A stretch of 5,602 nt of DNA from Clostridiales bacterium (GTDB taxonomy: Bacteria > Bacillota > Clostridia > Peptostreptococcales > BM714). Below, piece after piece: positions 1 through 5,602 of the stretch. The position numbers and the translations under genes are program-made. The notes beneath the pieces are model-generated. The model had not been told where the DNA came from, made no database searches, and saw only the letters and a program-made list of their open reading frames with translations. Numbering within the stretch: position 1 is the first letter of the stretch; every line of letters starts with the position of its first letter. The DNA is taken from positions 1-5,602 of the forward strand of contig PKTO01000115.1 in NCBI GenBank assembly GCA_002869095.1, in the 5' to 3' direction.

Positions 1-1374
1 CCCGGAAACAAGAACTCCTTTTGCCTTGGATTCCTCAAGAATCTTTTCAGAAAAAGCCATTATGTCCTTCTGGCTGTATTTCCTTCTTTCAAGCAATATC
101 CACTTGCCCGAAAATTCGCCGTATGTGTCTTCCATGAAATAGTAGTCCATCCTTCTTCCGTCATAGACGCTTGCCGATACGTCAAACATTCCGAATGAAT
201 CCGCAAAATAGTCCTTGCCTGCTTCATATGCGGTTTTTTCATCGCCGGAATCAAAAACAAGTTCGTCGTAGATCGGTTCTATTATCGCATCCCTCTCATA
301 ATCTTGAATAAAAGAATCTGAAATCGGCAAAAATCCGATTTTTTTAAGCTCCAACGCAAGCAGTTCTGCACCCTCCCGGGCTTCCCGGCTTCCGGGAATC
401 ATCTCCCCTGCCCTCTCCAAGTCTAGAGACCGTCGCATTTCTGCAATGCTGAAGTCAGCAGCAACGATGCTTTTATTTATAAACAATATGACAATTGCTG
501 CCGCCGCAAATAAAAGTATGGCTGCCGCAAACGAATTGCTTCCCGCCCTTTTATCCATAGCCAACCGCATCCGCCTTTTTTCTAAGCCATCCGAAAGCAG
601 ATTTGATGCGAAGATTCCAATTAAGAATGCCAAACCCGGGTAAAGCGCAAGGTAAGGCTTGAGATGCCAGTAAGGCATGAATCTGGCGATTAAGCCATAG
701 TCCTGGGTCTCGATTAGAGAAACCGGACCATAGAGAATGCCAAACCCTTCAAAAAGTCCATAAAATATCAACAGCTGGGCGATAACCGTCAGGACTTTCG
801 CCGTCTGGTCAAAGAACATTGCGGGAATGCGGCCCTTCACAATTCGGAACATGTTTCCCAAAGCTATTGAAACGCGGCCTCTGCCTGCCGCCTCGCCGCC
901 TTTTGAAAGCCTTCCGCCATCGAGTTTTTTCATTTCCCGGGAAATGTCCCCAGCCGGCCCGCTCCAGCCCGAAATACTCAGCACCGCCACAAAAACGGCC
1001 GGCAGTTGTTGTCTTATAGATTCATTTGCAGAGGCTCCAGCCAAAATTGCCAGGCAAGCTATGTTTGCGGGAACAAGCCTGAATACGGATTCAAACAGAC
1101 TTATCAGCCAGCCTGCCGAAAGGCTCCCCACCCCTGACAGAACCCCTAGTGCGATTGCCGCAATGAGCCGAATGGCTGATACAATGACCGCCGCGGCAGC
1201 TACATATCGGATCCCTCTAATCACGAGTCCTGAATATTCGCCTTCTGTCAAATCTGCAATTCCTTTGAACAGATGCGTTTTTTCGAAGGACGCAATCTCC
1301 GGATAAAGCGCAAACATCAATAGTGCCCACAAGAGCGCCGTCCCCAGGAAAATATGCCGATTTTCTCTTTTCAT
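1..1374 (-). CDS. DppC-type ABC permease fused to a C-terminal M28/PA-like ectodomain (3' end beyond window)
   Basis: The frame opens with ATG at 1374 and runs 458 codons to the left edge without a stop, so the C-terminus is missing. Residues 1-262 resemble the inner-membrane permease subunit of oligopeptide/dipeptide ABC importers (DppC/OppC): hydrophobic segments at about 8-25, 56-80, 90-113, 122-140, 187-208 and 240-262, with an EAA-type coupling loop at 161-184 (starts EAAG, ends GRIP). A basic linker (EKRRMR...DKR, 265-276) leads into an extra membrane helix at 281-300. From about 310 comes a region resembling the start of M28 peptidases: GSREAREGAELLALELKKIG (328-347), then a PA-like stretch (SGKWILLERR at 422-431, AKGVLVSG at 451-458). 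Catalytic residues would lie past the edge. ATG is chosen because GGAGG sits 8 bases upstream. The start lies one base after the stop of the preceding gene, so the two are probably translationally coupled and form a permease heterodimer. The permease call is firm; the M28 call rests on a partial domain plus the clear M28 domain in the partner. Confidence 0.5.
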   Translation of the reverse strand, partial: MKRENRHIFLGTALLWALLMFALYPEIASFEKTHLFKGIADLTEGEYSGLVIRGIRYVAAAAVIVSAIRLIAAIALGVLSGVGSLSAGWLISLFESVFRLVPANIACLAILAGASANESIRQQLPAVFVAVLSISGWSGPAGDISREMKKLDGGRLSKGGEAAGRGRVSIALGNMFRIVKGRIPAMFFDQTAKVLTVIAQLLIFYGLFEGFGILYGPVSLIETQDYGLIARFMPYWHLKPYLALYPGLAFLIGIFASNLLSDGLEKRRMRLAMDKRAGSNSFAAAILLFAAAAIVILFINKSIVAADFSIAEMRRSLDLERAGEMIPGSREAREGAELLALELKKIGFLPISDSFIQDYERDAIIEPIYDELVFDSGDEKTAYEAGKDYFADSFGMFDVSASVYDGRRMDYYFMEDTYGEFSGKWILLERRKYSQKDIMAFSEKILEESKAKGVLVSG

Positions 1375-1375
1375 C

Positions 1376-3814
1376 TCAGCACCCTCCCTTCGGGCTCATA
1401 AGCAATTGTAAGACTCTCGAAACGAGCACCGAAAAAACACAGAATGCACCCGCCAGAATCATTGCTCCGAACACCGTTTCAGGACTCTTAATATCCACAA
1501 GAAGCCGGTTCATAAGACCCGGCAATCCAAAAATATATTCAACCACTATAAGATTCGACAAAGCCATGACAGCCATCTGGGGAATGAATCCTGCAGCTTC
1601 CGCCAAAATCCCCTTGAGCATGTGCCTTGATGCTATTTCGAATGTTCCAAATCCCCTTGCTCTTGCGGCAAGGACATAATCCTTGTCCATTTCCCCTTTT
1701 ACGAATCTTTCCACCACCAATGACAAGGATGCGAATGGAATAATGGCAATCGAAAAAAACGGAATGGCAAGCGTTTTAAATGAATATTCAAAACCTCCAC
1801 CCGAATATGGGGCGGTTCCGAAACATAGAATCGAAACATACAAAAGCCCTAGAGCCAAGAAAGGCTGCGGAATTGACAATACGGCGATGGAAAACATTCC
1901 CCGCCCATCCGACGCTTTTTCTGAAGCGGCTCCTCTCCATGTCCCGGCCAAGATTCCCGCCATGAATGCGAATGCCGTTGACGATGCCGCAAGCACAGCG
2001 CTCAATGCCAGGCCGTCACCCAAAAGACCGGGGATTTTGCCGGGTTCGAAGTTTATTATGAATGAATGCATTCCTTCAAATGCCGAATTTAGTGAAGCTC
2101 CGTCCAAAAAACGAATATTCGATGCTAAAACAATGACAGCAATTGCCGCCGAAACCGAAACAAGCAAACCGGCAAACCGGCCCAGAAGCATTCGGGGCAA
2201 TGAAAAATAAATTTTGCGGATTGTTCTTTTGCCTATTGATGCGCCGGGATGTCTGGCATATAAAACACTTGCGGCGTACGAAAAATACAGAAGAATGGCA
2301 AGCACAGCGGCGAAAATTTCCGCTTCAGTACCCATATGCCCCGTGTATGGCATTTTATAGCAACGGTTTGTTGCAAAATCGGTGCAACCCTCCATATTCT
2401 CTTCAAACTTTGCGGCATCCCATTGTCCGCCGTTGTCCTTGGGAGATCCTCCTATTGAATCGAATTCTTTTCCATTTACGCTTCCGATTGCAGCCGATGG
2501 AATTCCCCTTTCAAATAAAATCTTTTGGCTTGCATTTATGCCTGATTCTTCGGTCAGCGCTTTCATGCCTGCATTTTCATAATTCCTGAAAATCATTTCA
2601 GCAAGCCTCTCCGAAGAAGGGTCTCCGTCCACATATGATATCCATGTCTTTTCCGAACTTTTCCATCCCAGTTTGTCCAAAATCACGACTTGCGTTTTAT
2701 CAACAGGAAAAAGATGGTTTTCAATATAATCGCCGATTCCTGAATCTCCAGATTTTTCACCGTCAAAAAACAAAAATACTATATTCATTTCGGGAACAGA
2801 ATCCATAGAGGCGAGTTTGCCCGAAAGCTCCAAAAGGCCCGATACTCCTCCCGCATTGTCTATCGTTCCCGGCACATGGCCTTTTTCGCCGTATGAACCG
2901 TATCCGTCGTATCCTGAGGCAAAAATCAGGCATTCGTCGCTTTGCTCTGCGGGTATGTATCCTATTATGTTCTCGCCGCTCGCGTATGGAAATCCAATTT
3001 CCACATGTATTTCGACCCCGTCGGCTATTCCATCAAATCCGTTTCCCGCGCGCTTTTGCAACTTGTCATAAACACCGCCGCTTATTCTGGCCATGAAAAC
3101 GGTATCGGATCGCTTTCCTGAAGCATCCACACTCTTTCTTTCCATTTCATGATTCTGTGTCTCATTTTCATCATAAAAGAGGATCCCTTTTCCTCCGCTC
3201 TTCAAAACATGGGTTTGGGCTTCTTCGGAAATCTCCCCCGACCTTGCCGCAACCATGCGTCCAACCAGCATGTACCCGGGTATGCCTTCGACGGGACCAT
3301 CAGCCAAAAGAACGTCGCCTGAATAGTCGATTCCTCCGCCAAAACCCTTGGTCGCCGGATTGTAGTCTTTATATATTTCGAATGCCCCGGAGACTCCGTC
3401 TCCAATATCCGAAATATTGAATTCCGCTGATTTGAAAACGGCTGTGGTAGCGTCAAACCCCATTCCGTAGCCTTCTTCGTGAAAGCTTTCAATCCCCTGT
3501 TCCTTCAAGACGCTTTTTATGTATCGAGAGGCTTTTTCCCCTCCGGGGGTCCCGAATTGCCTTCCTTGGTAATCATTGCCGGTCAATTCGCTTATTCTCT
3601 CCGCCGCCGCTATAGTGTCAGGACCGCTTCCGCCAGGTCCTAATGCCGCTCCTTTGCAGCAAAAAAAGACTGCCGAAAAAAAAGCGAATGGCAACAGAAG
3701 AATCAGTATTGTCCAGTAGATTTTCTTTTTCAATATCCGCACCGCCCATTTAAGCATATATTTCAATCTCAAAAAAACACCTTTTCCTTTTGGAGGTGTT
3801 TTTTTGAGATTCAT
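1376..3814 (-). CDS. M28-like (pseudo)peptidase ectodomain fused to DppB-type ABC permease
   Basis: This complete 812-residue frame combines two families. A basic segment and a membrane helix (about 34-53) anchor the N-terminus. Residues 66-495 resemble M28 zinc aminopeptidases: GRQFGTPG (84-91), a PA-like insertion (about 165-215), ENIIGYIPA (281-289), GYDG (301-304), TIDNAGGVSGLLEL (317-330), FFDGEKSG (349-356) and LDKLG (379-383). A helix at 498-520 re-enters the membrane. Residues 541-812 are a DppB/OppB-like permease with helices near 541-566, 600-624, 641-665, 680-703, 737-760 and 780-806, the coupling loop DYVLAARARGFG (712-723), and the usual VVEYIFGLPGL (757-767). Aligned by eye, the zinc-site His, Glu and second His are Gly301, Lys354 and Gly456, while Asp319, Glu353 and Asp380 remain, so peptidase activity is doubtful. 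A DppB protein alone is usually about 300-340 residues. The start is uncertain: ATG at 3814 has GGAAG four bases upstream but runs through a terminator-like hairpin; Met20 (ATG at 3757) lacks a clear ribosome site. Confidence 0.5.
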   Translation of the reverse strand: MNLKKTPPKGKGVFLRLKYMLKWAVRILKKKIYWTILILLLPFAFFSAVFFCCKGAALGPGGSGPDTIAAAERISELTGNDYQGRQFGTPGGEKASRYIKSVLKEQGIESFHEEGYGMGFDATTAVFKSAEFNISDIGDGVSGAFEIYKDYNPATKGFGGGIDYSGDVLLADGPVEGIPGYMLVGRMVAARSGEISEEAQTHVLKSGGKGILFYDENETQNHEMERKSVDASGKRSDTVFMARISGGVYDKLQKRAGNGFDGIADGVEIHVEIGFPYASGENIIGYIPAEQSDECLIFASGYDGYGSYGEKGHVPGTIDNAGGVSGLLELSGKLASMDSVPEMNIVFLFFDGEKSGDSGIGDYIENHLFPVDKTQVVILDKLGWKSSEKTWISYVDGDPSSERLAEMIFRNYENAGMKALTEESGINASQKILFERGIPSAAIGSVNGKEFDSIGGSPKDNGGQWDAAKFEENMEGCTDFATNRCYKMPYTGHMGTEAEIFAAVLAILLYFSYAASVLYARHPGASIGKRTIRKIYFSLPRMLLGRFAGLLVSVSAAIAVIVLASNIRFLDGASLNSAFEGMHSFIINFEPGKIPGLLGDGLALSAVLAASSTAFAFMAGILAGTWRGAASEKASDGRGMFSIAVLSIPQPFLALGLLYVSILCFGTAPYSGGGFEYSFKTLAIPFFSIAIIPFASLSLVVERFVKGEMDKDYVLAARARGFGTFEIASRHMLKGILAEAAGFIPQMAVMALSNLIVVEYIFGLPGLMNRLLVDIKSPETVFGAMILAGAFCVFSVLVSRVLQLLMSPKGGC
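1383..1387 (-). promoter_or_regulatory. Shine-Dalgarno GGAGG inside the end of the upstream gene
   Basis: GGAGG lies 8 bases before the ATG at 1374 and is embedded in the last codons (Lys-Gly-Gly-Cys-stop) of the 812-aa gene. With the TGA-G-ATG junction this fixes the start of the DppC-type gene and suggests translational coupling, as expected for two subunits needed in equal amounts. Confidence 0.5.
3765..3811 (-). terminator. Bidirectional terminator-like hairpin over the start of the M28-DppB gene
   Basis: A 17-bp perfect inverted repeat (3765-3781 with 3795-3811) has A7/T7 tracts in the arms. Read on the minus strand it is A7, CACC, a 13-base middle, GGTG, T7, which is the layout of an intrinsic terminator; the plus strand reads the same way. 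It starts 30 bases after the stop of the FAD-dependent dehydrogenase gene and probably ends that transcript. It also covers codons 2-17 of the 812-aa frame as called from 3814. Either that gene starts later, or the hairpin is a leaky terminator or attenuator in its leader. No alternative promoter fits in the few bases left before Met20. Confidence 0.5.
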
Positions 3815-3841
3815 TAAACTTCCAAATTAAGGCAAACCGTT

Positions 3842-5224
3842 TTATTCCATTATCTGCCTTGCAAAACTGACTCCGTTGACACTTGCCTGCATGAGGCCCC
3901 GCGTGATGCCGGCACCGTCGCCCAAAGCGTAAAGGCTGGAAATGTTGGTTTCAAAATTCTTGCCTACCTTCACTCTGTTGGAATAGAACTTAACCTCCAC
4001 TCCGTACAGGAGGGTCCCGTTGCTTGCTATTCCCGGCACTATGTTGTCCAGGGCCTTGATCATTTCGTCTATGTCCTTCATTATCCTGTAAGGGAGAACG
4101 AGCGACAAGTCTCCCGGAACGGCATCGGCAAGAGTCGGCACTATATTGTTTCTTCCAAGCCTCTGCACCGTTGTCCTTCTGCCACGCCTGAAATCTTCAT
4201 AGCGCTGCACTATGACCTTGTTTCCCGAAAGCATGTTGCCAAGCTTTGCTATGTGCTTGCCGTAAGCTATGGGGGAATTGAAGGGCTCTGTGAAATGCTT
4301 GGTTACAAGGAGCGCGAAATTCGTGTTCTTGGTCTTTTTCTCCTCGGATTTGTAGCTGTGGCCGTTCACAACTGCAAGATTGTCTTCGTAGTATTCTGTG
4401 GAAACTTCCCCTCCGGGGTTGTTGCAGAATGTCCTCACCTTGTCGTCGAAAGTTGGAGTGTAGTAGACAAGCTTGCTTTCGTACATGTTCTCGTCAAGCT
4501 CCCTGGTTATCTCGCGACGCGTTTCGACCCTAACTCCGATATCGACATCCCCGACCTCTGTATCTATTTCGTATTTCTCGCAAATGGCCTTGAACCATTC
4601 GGAGCCTTCCCTTCCCACCGACACGACAACCTTGTCCGCATAGTGCTCCTTGTCAGCAACCACTCCCCGGATGGTCCCCTTCTCTATCAGAATGTCCTTG
4701 ACAGGATTCCTGAAGGAAAGCTCAACCCCGATTTCCTGAAGATGCTTCTGAAGCTCCGCATAGATAGTGTTGCCGACTTCTGTCCCCATGTGCCTTATGG
4801 GGCATTCGATCAAATTAAGATTGCTTTCTATGGCTTTCTTTCGTATGGATTTTATGCCTTCGCTCTCGTCCATTCCGTATACTTTTTTATCGGCTCCGAA
4901 TTTGATGTAAAGCTTGTCCACATATTCGATGAGCTTTTTGGTCTCTTCCCTTCCTATATAGCTTGGAAGGTTGCCTCCCACTTCCTCCGACAATGACAGT
5001 TTGCCGTCCGACCATGCTCCTGCGCCGGCGAACCCTGTCGTTATGTTGCAGGGATTGCAGCCCACGCATTTGCCTGTCGTTCTTTTGGGACACGTGCGCT
5101 TTCCTATCGGGTTTCCTTTTTCAAGCATCAGTATTTTGCATGAATCATCCAGCTTTTTCAGTTCAAGCGCCGCGAAAATGCCTGATGGCCCGGCTCCGAC
5201 TATAATATAATCCCACTTTTTCAT
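3842..5224 (-). CDS. FAD-dependent dehydrogenase, COG2509-like, with a four-cysteine cluster
   Basis: This complete 460-residue protein has the N-terminal Rossmann dinucleotide motif VGAGPSGIFAALEL (9-22) with the acidic end of the second strand at LEKG (34-37), and a C-terminal FAD-closing motif YALGDGAGITRGLMQASVNG (432-451). Between them is the family signature GFAGAGAWSDGKL (64-76). This pattern matches the uncharacterised FAD-dependent dehydrogenases of COG2509; substrate and physiological role are unknown to me. Cysteines 45, 53, 56 and 59 (C-x7-C-x2-C-x2-C) could bind a metal or Fe-S cluster, or act in redox chemistry; I believe similar cysteines recur in the family. No signal peptide or membrane helix is seen, so it is likely cytoplasmic. 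The ATG at 5224 is supported by GAGGGG 8 bases upstream and by the motif beginning at residue 6. It appears to be a single-gene transcript, with its own extended -10 promoter and a hairpin after the stop, though read-through into the transporter genes is possible. Confidence 0.5.
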   Translation of the reverse strand: MKKWDYIIVGAGPSGIFAALELKKLDDSCKILMLEKGNPIGKRTCPKRTTGKCVGCNPCNITTGFAGAGAWSDGKLSLSEEVGGNLPSYIGREETKKLIEYVDKLYIKFGADKKVYGMDESEGIKSIRKKAIESNLNLIECPIRHMGTEVGNTIYAELQKHLQEIGVELSFRNPVKDILIEKGTIRGVVADKEHYADKVVVSVGREGSEWFKAICEKYEIDTEVGDVDIGVRVETRREITRELDENMYESKLVYYTPTFDDKVRTFCNNPGGEVSTEYYEDNLAVVNGHSYKSEEKKTKNTNFALLVTKHFTEPFNSPIAYGKHIAKLGNMLSGNKVIVQRYEDFRRGRRTTVQRLGRNNIVPTLADAVPGDLSLVLPYRIMKDIDEMIKALDNIVPGIASNGTLLYGVEVKFYSNRVKVGKNFETNISSLYALGDGAGITRGLMQASVNGVSFARQIME

Positions 5225-5232
5225 AACCCTTA

Positions 5233-5238
5233 CCCCTC
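5233..5238 (-). promoter_or_regulatory. Shine-Dalgarno GAGGGG of the FAD-dependent dehydrogenase
   Basis: GAGGGG ends 8 bases before the ATG at 5224, with a second purine-rich GAGGG a few bases further upstream. It supports that ATG as the true start. Confidence 0.5.
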
Positions 5239-5262
5239 ACCCTCTATTTTTGCTTACACCTT

Positions 5263-5271
5263 ATCATACCA
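5263..5271 (-). promoter_or_regulatory. Extended -10 promoter candidate for the FAD-dependent dehydrogenase
   Basis: On the minus strand TGGTATGAT matches the extended -10 form TGnTATAAT with one mismatch. It lies about 38 bases before the ATG at 5224, giving a leader of roughly 30 bases. The best -35 at 17-base spacing is poor (TTTATT), which fits reliance on the extended -10 element or on an activator. Confidence 0.5.
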
Positions 5272-5296
5272 AAATAGCCGGTTGAAATAAACATGC

Positions 5297-5310
5297 ATTG
5301 CATATGCAAT
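5297..5310. promoter_or_regulatory. 14-bp perfect palindrome, possible operator
   Basis: ATTGCATATGCAAT is its own reverse complement. It sits just upstream of the expected -35 position of the promoter at 5263-5271, where an activator or dimeric regulator would bind. An overlapping ATGCAT (5293-5298) adds to the dyad-rich character. No regulator gene is nearby, and the binding role is inferred from position and symmetry only. Confidence 0.5.
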
Positions 5311-5342
5311 CGAGTCAAATAGTCTCTATCCCCATTAAAATG

Positions 5343-5373
5343 AAAACCCGGCACAATTCTCGCCGGGTTTTTT
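5343..5373 (-). terminator. Intrinsic terminator after the threonine dehydrogenase gene
   Basis: A 10-bp perfect stem (5343-5352 with 5362-5371, core CCCGGC/GCCGGG) encloses a 9-base loop. On the minus strand the stem ends in TTTT followed by CATTTT; the plus strand has T6, so it could work both ways. It begins 31 bases after the stop at 5405 and separates that gene from the next promoter. Confidence 0.5.
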
Positions 5374-5404
5374 AAAAAGTCTTTATGCTGTATGTTTGTA
5401 TCCT

Positions 5405-5602
5405 CTATGAAACTTTTTCTTTTATGTCCAGTTTTTTGCTCAATTTTTCCAGCATGTCCACAGTCATCGAATCAAGATCGTACTCGGGCTTCCATCCCCA
5501 TTCGTTTCTTGCCGCGGAATCGTCCAAACTGTCCGGCCATGAATCGGCTATCTTTTGAAGCTCGGGCCTCAGGTCGTATGTCATTTTGAAATGAGGAAGA
5601 TA
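5405..5602 (-). CDS. tdh: L-threonine 3-dehydrogenase, SDR (epimerase-like) type, C-terminal fragment
   Basis: Only the last 65 residues and the TAG stop (5407-5405) are in the window; the N-terminal NAD-binding Rossmann domain and catalytic Tyr/Lys lie beyond the right edge. The visible part contains KIADSWPDSLDDSAARNEWG (17-36) and WKPEYDLDSMTVDMLEKL (37-54), the characteristic C-terminal signature of short-chain-dehydrogenase-type threonine dehydrogenases, which oxidise L-threonine with NAD+ to 2-amino-3-ketobutyrate. That product is usually cleaved by Kbl to glycine and acetyl-CoA. The short tail ending KEKVS shows no targeting signal, so it is cytoplasmic. A strong terminator follows, so this gene is probably not cotranscribed with the next one. 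The family call comes from remembered motif similarity; another NAD-dependent epimerase is possible but less likely. Confidence 0.5.
   Translation of the reverse strand, partial: YLPHFKMTYDLRPELQKIADSWPDSLDDSAARNEWGWKPEYDLDSMTVDMLEKLSKKLDIKEKVS

Noticed and set aside
382..398. A short 7-bp hairpin (TTCCCGG, loop CTT, CCGGGAA).
   Set aside because: It encodes part of the conserved M28 entry segment (PGSREAREG), has no T-run, and lies mid-gene.
931..946. A 16-bp perfect palindrome, CATTTCCCGGGAAATG.
   Set aside because: It lies inside the DppC-type coding region (codons for Asp-Ile-Ser-Arg-Glu-Met) with no promoter nearby; a chance palindrome in coding sequence is the simpler reading.
827..1306. 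A 159-codon open frame on the plus strand.
   Set aside because: Antisense to the DppC-type permease, rich in Ala/Pro/Ser low-complexity sequence and without a family motif.
1683..2210. A 175-codon open frame on the plus strand.
   Set aside because: Antisense to the DppB part of the 812-aa gene, where the minus-strand frame has clear permease motifs.
1376..3814. Possibility that the M28-permease fusion is an artefact of a missing stop or frameshift.
   Set aside because: The single frame is continuous, the joining helices (498-520) and basic loop give consistent topology, and the neighbouring gene has the matching fusion in the opposite order.
4253..4996. A 247-codon open frame on the plus strand.
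   Set aside because: It is fully antisense to the well-supported FAD-dependent dehydrogenase gene, has no recognisable domain, and looks like a shadow of that gene's codon use.

Overview
All four genes in this window lie on the minus strand, so the window is read from right to left. Base composition looks intermediate. Strong purine-rich Shine-Dalgarno sequences, short gaps and U-tract terminators suggest a Gram-positive, Firmicutes-type bacterium, perhaps an amino-acid-fermenting clostridium. That placement is inference from style and gene content, not from a marker gene.

Right edge (5405-5602): the last 65 codons of an SDR-type L-threonine 3-dehydrogenase, followed by a strong intrinsic terminator (5343-5373). 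The 180-base gap to the next gene also holds a 14-bp perfect palindrome (5297-5310) and an extended -10 promoter (TGGTATGAT, 5263-5271). These precede a complete 460-residue FAD-dependent dehydrogenase of the uncharacterised COG2509 type (3842-5224), which carries a four-cysteine cluster.

Left two thirds (1-3814): two adjacent genes, one base apart, that are the most notable content. The first (812 aa) has an N-terminal membrane anchor, a complete M28-type (Zn aminopeptidase fold) domain, and then a complete six-helix DppB-type oligopeptide ABC permease. The second (458 codons visible, open at the left edge) is built in mirror order: a DppC-type permease, one extra membrane helix, then the beginning of another M28/PA-like domain. 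Membrane topology places both M28-like domains outside the cell. In the first protein the zinc site is degraded: both ligand histidines and one ligand glutamate are replaced. The pair looks like a heterodimeric peptide-type importer whose permease subunits each carry an M28-like ectodomain, at least one of them apparently a pseudo-enzyme. The ectodomains might replace or help a solute-binding protein; that role is a hypothesis. ATPase and binding-protein genes are not in the window.

Between the dehydrogenase and the transporter genes sits a 17-bp perfect inverted repeat with T7 tracts on both strands (3765-3811). It looks like a bidirectional terminator, yet it overlaps the first 17 codons of the 812-aa reading frame. 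Either translation starts further in (Met20), or the hairpin acts as an attenuator for the transporter genes. No stretch longer than 300 bases lacks a gene, and no RNA genes, CRISPR arrays or mobile elements were seen.
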